Shown: in pieces, positions 13,401-19,896 of the stretch | How positions within the stretch are numbered: position 1 is the stretch's first letter | How the letters are laid out: each line of letters starts with the position of its first letter | Assembly: GCA_902702965.1 (NCBI GenBank) | Contig: CACRXP010000047.1 | Span: 1,027,156 to 1,091,155, forward strand | Reading direction: 5' to 3' | Length of the DNA: 64,000 nt | DNA from: Spirometra erinaceieuropaei | Taxonomy: Eukaryota > Platyhelminthes > Cestoda > Diphyllobothriidea > Diphyllobothriidae | Made by a program: the position numbers and the translations under genes | The notes under the pieces: model-generated | Databases searched by the model: none | What the model was told of the DNA's origin: nothing | Seen by the model: only the letters and a program-made list of their open reading frames with translations

Positions 13401-15826
13401 TTATTTCCATAACCAAATACATTTGTATGATAAAGTGATTTACTGACTTTTAAATATCCACATGAATTTAACCATAGCAAATAGTATAAGTGTTTTAGGA
13501 TGATAATTTAATGTACATTTGCTGTTCAAACATCAAAATAGGCGGCAGTAAAAGTTTTTAGAGGGGTCTCAAGTACTCGCAGGTAACTGCGGTCACTAAC
13601 CGCGCGAATATCGGGGTCGACTTCCTCGGGAGCGAAAAGTACTCATGGACTGCTGGTTGGCCAAAGTATTGGTGCACCTTTTCCGCTTAAAGTGCAACTA
13701 AGATGTACCGACTCAGACGGTTTGGTTATCGCATTCTAACCACAGATCGAGGTCGGCCGGGAGTCGGCCGCCCAAGGACGCGAAAATAGGAACCCTCCCA
13801 AACTAGATTCCGATAGCGTGTCTACTTATGTGATTTAGGTAGCTTGATATACACCAGCAACAATCTCAACTTTTTCTGCCAAAACGCGTAAAGTACGAAG
13901 ATTCTCGTGGTCGCTTGTTTACTACACAAAAACAGGCATTCAATGCAAAAAATTGTGGTCTTATGCTAAATTCTCGGAAGAGTACCTGTTCCTATGTCCT
14001 AACCGTGACCCTAACACTAAAACTAACCTCAACTACAATATCCCTGGAATCTAGTTCAAGACCACCTGTATTACGGTGGTTCCTATACCTGTGTCCTACC
14101 TTTTACTATTTAATTAATCAAAACTCCACCAATACTTTCTTGATGGGCGCTGTTAACGGCAGCGGGCCTCAAAGATTGTTTCTAAATTAAATGGGTAAAC
14201 AAGATATGGGAAGAGAGCTCGGGGGTGTTACGTTCCCGTGTCGCCGTAAGCTCGGCCGTTGTCAACGCAAAACTGGGACAGGTGAGGTGAAAACTAGTCA
14301 AGAGGATGATCGGCCAATGTTAAACGGAGTCGGTAGAGGGGAGATAAGTCGGAGAATACCTGGATGCTGATAGCCTATTGTACGCTGCTCTCGTGCGCGA
14401 TGCAGTGGAAGCCAAAGTCACCTACACAAGTTAAACCGTTAACAAGGACTATCACAGACCACGGAAGAGCTCACTCGTGACCTCTTCATGAAAGTGTTCA
14501 CGACTAAATAGACTAGCACAATGTTCATTTCATCTTCATTCCCGTGTTCGAATGGAAAGACAAAGTAGAAAGAACTGGAGAAAACGAAGCAGTCCGTTAC
14601 GCGCGCCACACACAGTCTGACCCCTAAGTCCACAAGAACCATGCCTCAAAAAGACCGGAGACCGGATAAATGGGTACCGTAAAGGTGCATATTCAAAGGA
14701 GCGCTGCAATGATAGATACCGTTTCCGGGGGTAGGAGGAGGCTTCATTTGGTCTGCCTGAGGGGACGTCTTGGTTTCAGTTGTTACACCGCGGATACAGG
14801 CGGGGTGAAAGACTGGTGAGTAGCCAGGAGGAAGGTCAATAGGTTTGGGGAGAACGAAGAGCGGAGAAGTTGTAACCACCAGGGCTGCGTTCGAATGTTT
14901 AGGCGGGCAAAATGCCGCAAGCACATGTGCCTCGGAATCCCCAGAGATAGAGAAGTGAGACCCTTCTGGGATAGGACAGAGGAAAAATAAGATGACCTGA
15001 TGCTCACGCAGAGAGTACATTGACTGCATCGAACCGAAAAAAATGAAACAAATTACACTAATTCTATTGACTTTTTCTCACTAAGCGTCAATCCTTCCTT
15101 GTTTGCATGACGTCAAGTCCTAGAAAGATCACACACCACGCAGTCTACTTGAACCTCAGATAGGAGTCCAACTTCTGAAGTATGCGAACATTTCCTAGTG
15201 CATCTCAAAAGAAAAATGAGTGAATTAAAGTCAGCAAACCCCCTTTACTGTGCAGGGTCGAGTCCGAGGATATTTGCCAGTCGGCACGGACGTGCAGCCA
15301 GTCACAAATGTACTTATTGCAGCCCATCAGGAGTCTTCAGAAGGAGTGACTAGGAATACTCCAGACAAAAAGTTCGAATCTCTAAAAAAATGTGCTATCG
15401 GGAAGTCTACTTGGTCGGACGTTGTGATATTAAGTACCGTGCAGCGTTATCCTACGACATTCTAATCATACCGGGATTCCGGCTTTGGAATGGGTCTCTC
15501 TTCGGCTGTCTGCAAAAACCGTACTCCGTAAAAAATGATTACTTAAGTAGTATGAGTTTCCCATCGGTTCTCGATGCTTTTATAAATTCAACTATATTTC
15601 ATAAAAAAAGTGTGGGAAAATATTCTTTCTTGTACTCATTTAGTCTAAAACTACGTCTTCTTTAAATTCTATGACCAAAGAAAGGATATCTTTCAGTTTT
15701 AAAATAAGTTCCTAATTATGACCGCGAAATGTCTATTCGCACAGCATCGAGTCAGCACGTCTATTAATGCTACTCATNNNNNNNNNNNNNNNNNNNNNNN
15801 NNNNNNNNNNNNNNNNNNNNNNNNNN

Positions 15827-15864
<38 letters not shown>

Positions 15865-18800
15865 AAGTGGAAGACGTGACTTGCTACCAAATGAGTACAA
15901 GAAGGAATATTTTTCTGCGCGTTATCTGGAAAACCGAATTATTAAGGGCATAGAAAATTAGTGGGGAAAAACATACCGCTTAAGTAGTCATTCTTACAAT
16001 GCATTCAAAACCCGGCATCCTGGTGAAACTGACATATCTTAGGATTATGCCGTACGATAATTAATATCCCAACCCTATTTAAGTAGTCTCTTCGAATCGA
16101 AAACACATTTAGGAATTCTCGTTAACATTTCATGGGATAGCACACCCACCGCAAATCCCTCCCGTCAAAAAACCACAAAGTAGGTCCGAAAGTCTACTTC
16201 GAACTTTTCAACTGCCAGCCTTAGCCGTGTAAGGCAGTGGTGAGTTACATTCTAATTTCTACTTAAAGGATCTAGAAGGCGGCAAACAGGACAGAGATGG
16301 TGCTTACGCCTGGGAGCAGTCCAACCGTAGATGGTCTTTTTAGGTTTTCGGACCTCCGCAGCAGACCGCTTGCGCTGATCAGAAAATTTCCCAATTCTAG
16401 CAGCCTCCAGTTCAGCCAGTTCACTGTCCTCCTCCTCCTCGGCCGAACCATCCTCCTCTTGCTCCTCATTCGGGTCGCCGATACTGAAGTCGTAGGAGGA
16501 CAGGTTATCAACAGTGTAGATGTCGGCGTCTTCCGAGTGCAAGGCGCCCACGCCAAATGCCTGTCCTGAAAGTGCAAAAAGGCAAAACAGGCAGTCAGGT
16601 GTCTACGGTTGCTCTCAGCACTGGTAGAACCACTTGAGTAGATGGACTCCGCATATCACGACTACTTCGGAGAAGGGAGAGGGGGAGTTATGCCTTCCCC
16701 TGCAATTACATCAGTGGAAACCACAGTCCATGGGCAGGAAGTCGATTTAACTGCTCGGGAAGCAATAAAGTTTACTCCGGACGACCTCTTTCTTGGGATA
16801 AATTCCCAATGCTTACCAGTTGGACTCAATTTTGAGAAATTCGTCCCAGCGTACCATAGTTGGCGACCGGCTGACTTAATGCACCTCGTCTTTTTCGCAA
16901 AACAGTCTTCTTGAAGGTAGCGTCTTTATACAAGTATCCACGGTGTTTGTCCAGTAAAATAATAAAGACGTGAGCGACAGGAAGATGGAAAATGACATTT
17001 CGACATGACTGCCTCCTTAACTCACTGAAAAACCACAAACCCGCATAACCTACACAGCTGCCTTATTTACGTTTTTATCTAGACAGCCATGGCCATGACC
17101 AATATCCGCGATCGGCAGTCAGGTCGTCAAAGGGTGGGTGAGGCACAGCTATCCCCAGGAGAGCGCAGTACTGACTTACGCATGAATTTGTTGTGGTAAA
17201 GGAAAAGTGGCTTACAGTGCACCTGCTTAGCTCTCTATCTCAACAACTGTCATGTTCCAAAGGCAAGATAAAGTTAAGACGACTGCAGATGGGTGTGGGT
17301 GCAATGGCTGACAGAGTTAAGTGACACGTTCACGCATGGCACACATGATCTGGCCTCTCACTTCACAAGAAATGGGCATCAAACAAAGGTGGATCTCAGA
17401 TCGGACATAAAAATTGACGTAGGGATCGAGCCAAAGTGCTGTTCCAGCCTGGCACAGATACATGGCAATTCTACTGTCGTCACCGACAATGTTTGCTGTA
17501 TGCCCTACAGCAGGGTGGGTGCAGAGACGGCGTAAATCAGTTTCTAGTGCTAGTAGACTTGCGCTGCACCTGTCAAATTCTCTCCTCACTCACCCTTGTA
17601 AGCGGGATTGGGCGCATGCGGTTGGCGCGGCGCGAGTCTACGCCTAGGCGTGTCACCACACCCCCCGTGTATGGCATTTGCTATGGATGCACAACACGTG
17701 CCAGAGCATAATCTGCTCAATGTTAGAGAGATGCTCAGCGAGTGCATTACGGAACACACACTACTCCCGTTGTGCCTTGAGGCTCAAACTGCAGTCCCAC
17801 CAGCAGCCGCACAGCGGCTCGTATTGTAAGCAGAATAGCATTACCGATGATGATAAGAGAGACTGGAACAAGGATTATATTCGCTGAAACTTCGAATTAA
17901 CATTCGTGCAACAGGTAGTGAATGCGACACATAACAGACGATCTGGCGCCTAGTAAGAACATTTGTTAGGAATGCGGAAGCTCCTAATTTTGATAGGTGT
18001 GTAGCTGCTGTTCCTGATTATGAGCTCGAGTGTGAATCCGACACTTAAGGCAAACCAAATTCATTGTCCCAGTGATCAAGTCACCTTCTCAACAGCTGAA
18101 ACCGACCTGCTAACTAAACGGGATTTTAGGCGCACAAGGAATCACCTACCGGCTACTCTCGCCTAGTTTAGGTCGCGATAGTCGAAACGGTTACCGGAGG
18201 GTGCCTGTTACACCGAGCAGGGCTTTGAAGAGTCACGAATGACAGCTGGATGACAGGTAGAGACTGGGCAGAACAATCACCATGTCACTCGCACGAGATA
18301 ATCTTCCCACCCTCTTCTGCTTGGACACCACGTACACTCGGGATCAGGTACACAAACAAGTGCGGTCCATCTGTGCGGACGGTCCACAGATGTAGTGTAG
18401 CCATGGGTTGCCAGTACAACCAAATCGAAGTTAACTAAGGACTAACGACCCACCAGTCTCTGTAGCAGTAGATCGGGATTTATTTTAAATACAGGTGCAC
18501 TACACATTTCGAAAACTGACAATTTTGGTGGAGTCTGCTAACTGTCAGAAAACTCACCCCGTATTCCATCACGGATGACGCCCATACCGGGGTTGAAGCC
18601 AGGACCGTCGGCACCCATCCGGCGAGACATCTCCCGTTGTCGCAGGGCGCTGACGGACTCGCCACGTGGATCCTGATAGGCGGTGGACGACTTCTGACCG
18701 AAGGCAATCCTTGGATCTAGTCCTGAGTAGCCTAACCCGAAGGTGTTTGTTTTCGGCTCAAAACTGATGACGGCGTAGTCCAACTCGGCTGTTGAGAGAG

Positions 18801-19848
18801 GCGCACAAAGTCAAACAGCGTAAGAAATGAGCTGAACTGAGTGAAACAATTAACGAAAAGTGGAAGACCTCCATAGAATAGGGTTAGAAGGTGCTTGTAA
18901 CAGGTACCTGCTTTACCACGCACGAAACGTTCAAGGATTCAGAAAGACAAGAAGAGGGTTTATGGAAATGTACGATAAATGAGTTAACCTGATGGCCTGG
19001 TTAGTGCACAGCTCTGGTTCTTCGGAACAATGCGCTTCAGGAAAGTAGTCAAACAGGTTGTTTTATACTGTACAACACATGTAGGGTCAAACTTAAAAGG
19101 TGACTGTACAGAACACGTCGGTCGATAGGAATCTCGGATTAGCACGGTTTAGGGATCTGGAAATTTAGGCTTCACGACTGATATCGCATATGTCCACCTA
19201 AGCGCAGCAACAACGTCCTCTTTTGACGATATGCGGGGATGAAACGCACAGAATAAAGGGATATTGTTTTGGTGACATAACATAAAGACAGACTTATGTA
19301 GAGGACCTTTGACGCTATAAGTGTGAAGTGAACTGACAGGGTGTGTGCAGACATCACTTTGAAGAAGAAGAAGAAGAAGAAGAAGAAGAAGAAGAAGACA
19401 CGATCGCCGGGACAAGAGCTTTATTAGCCTGACGTTTCGGATTCCTGCTCGAGATGACAACCGCGTGAGTCGGGAGCTGCTCGAGCAGGAATCCGAAACG
19501 TCAGGCTAATAAAGCTCTTGTCCCGGCGATCGTGTCTTCTTCTTCAAGACTGCTTCCTGGGACTTGCCTCTTCGCTTCTATAAACATCACATTTTCGAAA
19601 CTCGAGTAACCAGGTCAAAAGTCATGTCTTTTACGGAAACAAGACTCAAGCCTTTGACCTGACGATCGAAAGCCCAGCTCATGAAGCCATTGCCTCAACC
19701 TTACTTTCGCCTCAGGCTGCATGAGGCGTTCTGACCAAAGTCATTGAGGATCAACAATAGTAGGATGCGGAGGGGGGGAGGAGTAGGAGGAGGGGGGGAG
19801 GAGGAGGAGGGGGAGGGGGAGGAGGAGGAGGAGGAGGAGGAGGACGAG

Positions 19849-19896
<48 letters not shown>

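Larger units (their letters stand above)
15345..16157. mobile_element. foldback element, decayed, interrupted by the assembly gap
   Basis: The left arm is recognisable from TTACTTAAGTAGTATGAG and TCGATGCTTTTATAAATTC, the right arm from CTTAAGTAGTCATTC and GTTAACATTTCATGGGATAG. The centre is replaced by 49 Ns and a CT run, so the true length is unknown. Intron between GPATCH1 exons 6 and 7. Confidence 0.7.

Noticed and set aside
16272..16577. Alternative minus and plus frames over GPATCH1 exon 6
   Set aside because: The frame with GQAFGVGA and YGWTAPR is the conserved one; the other two lack motifs.
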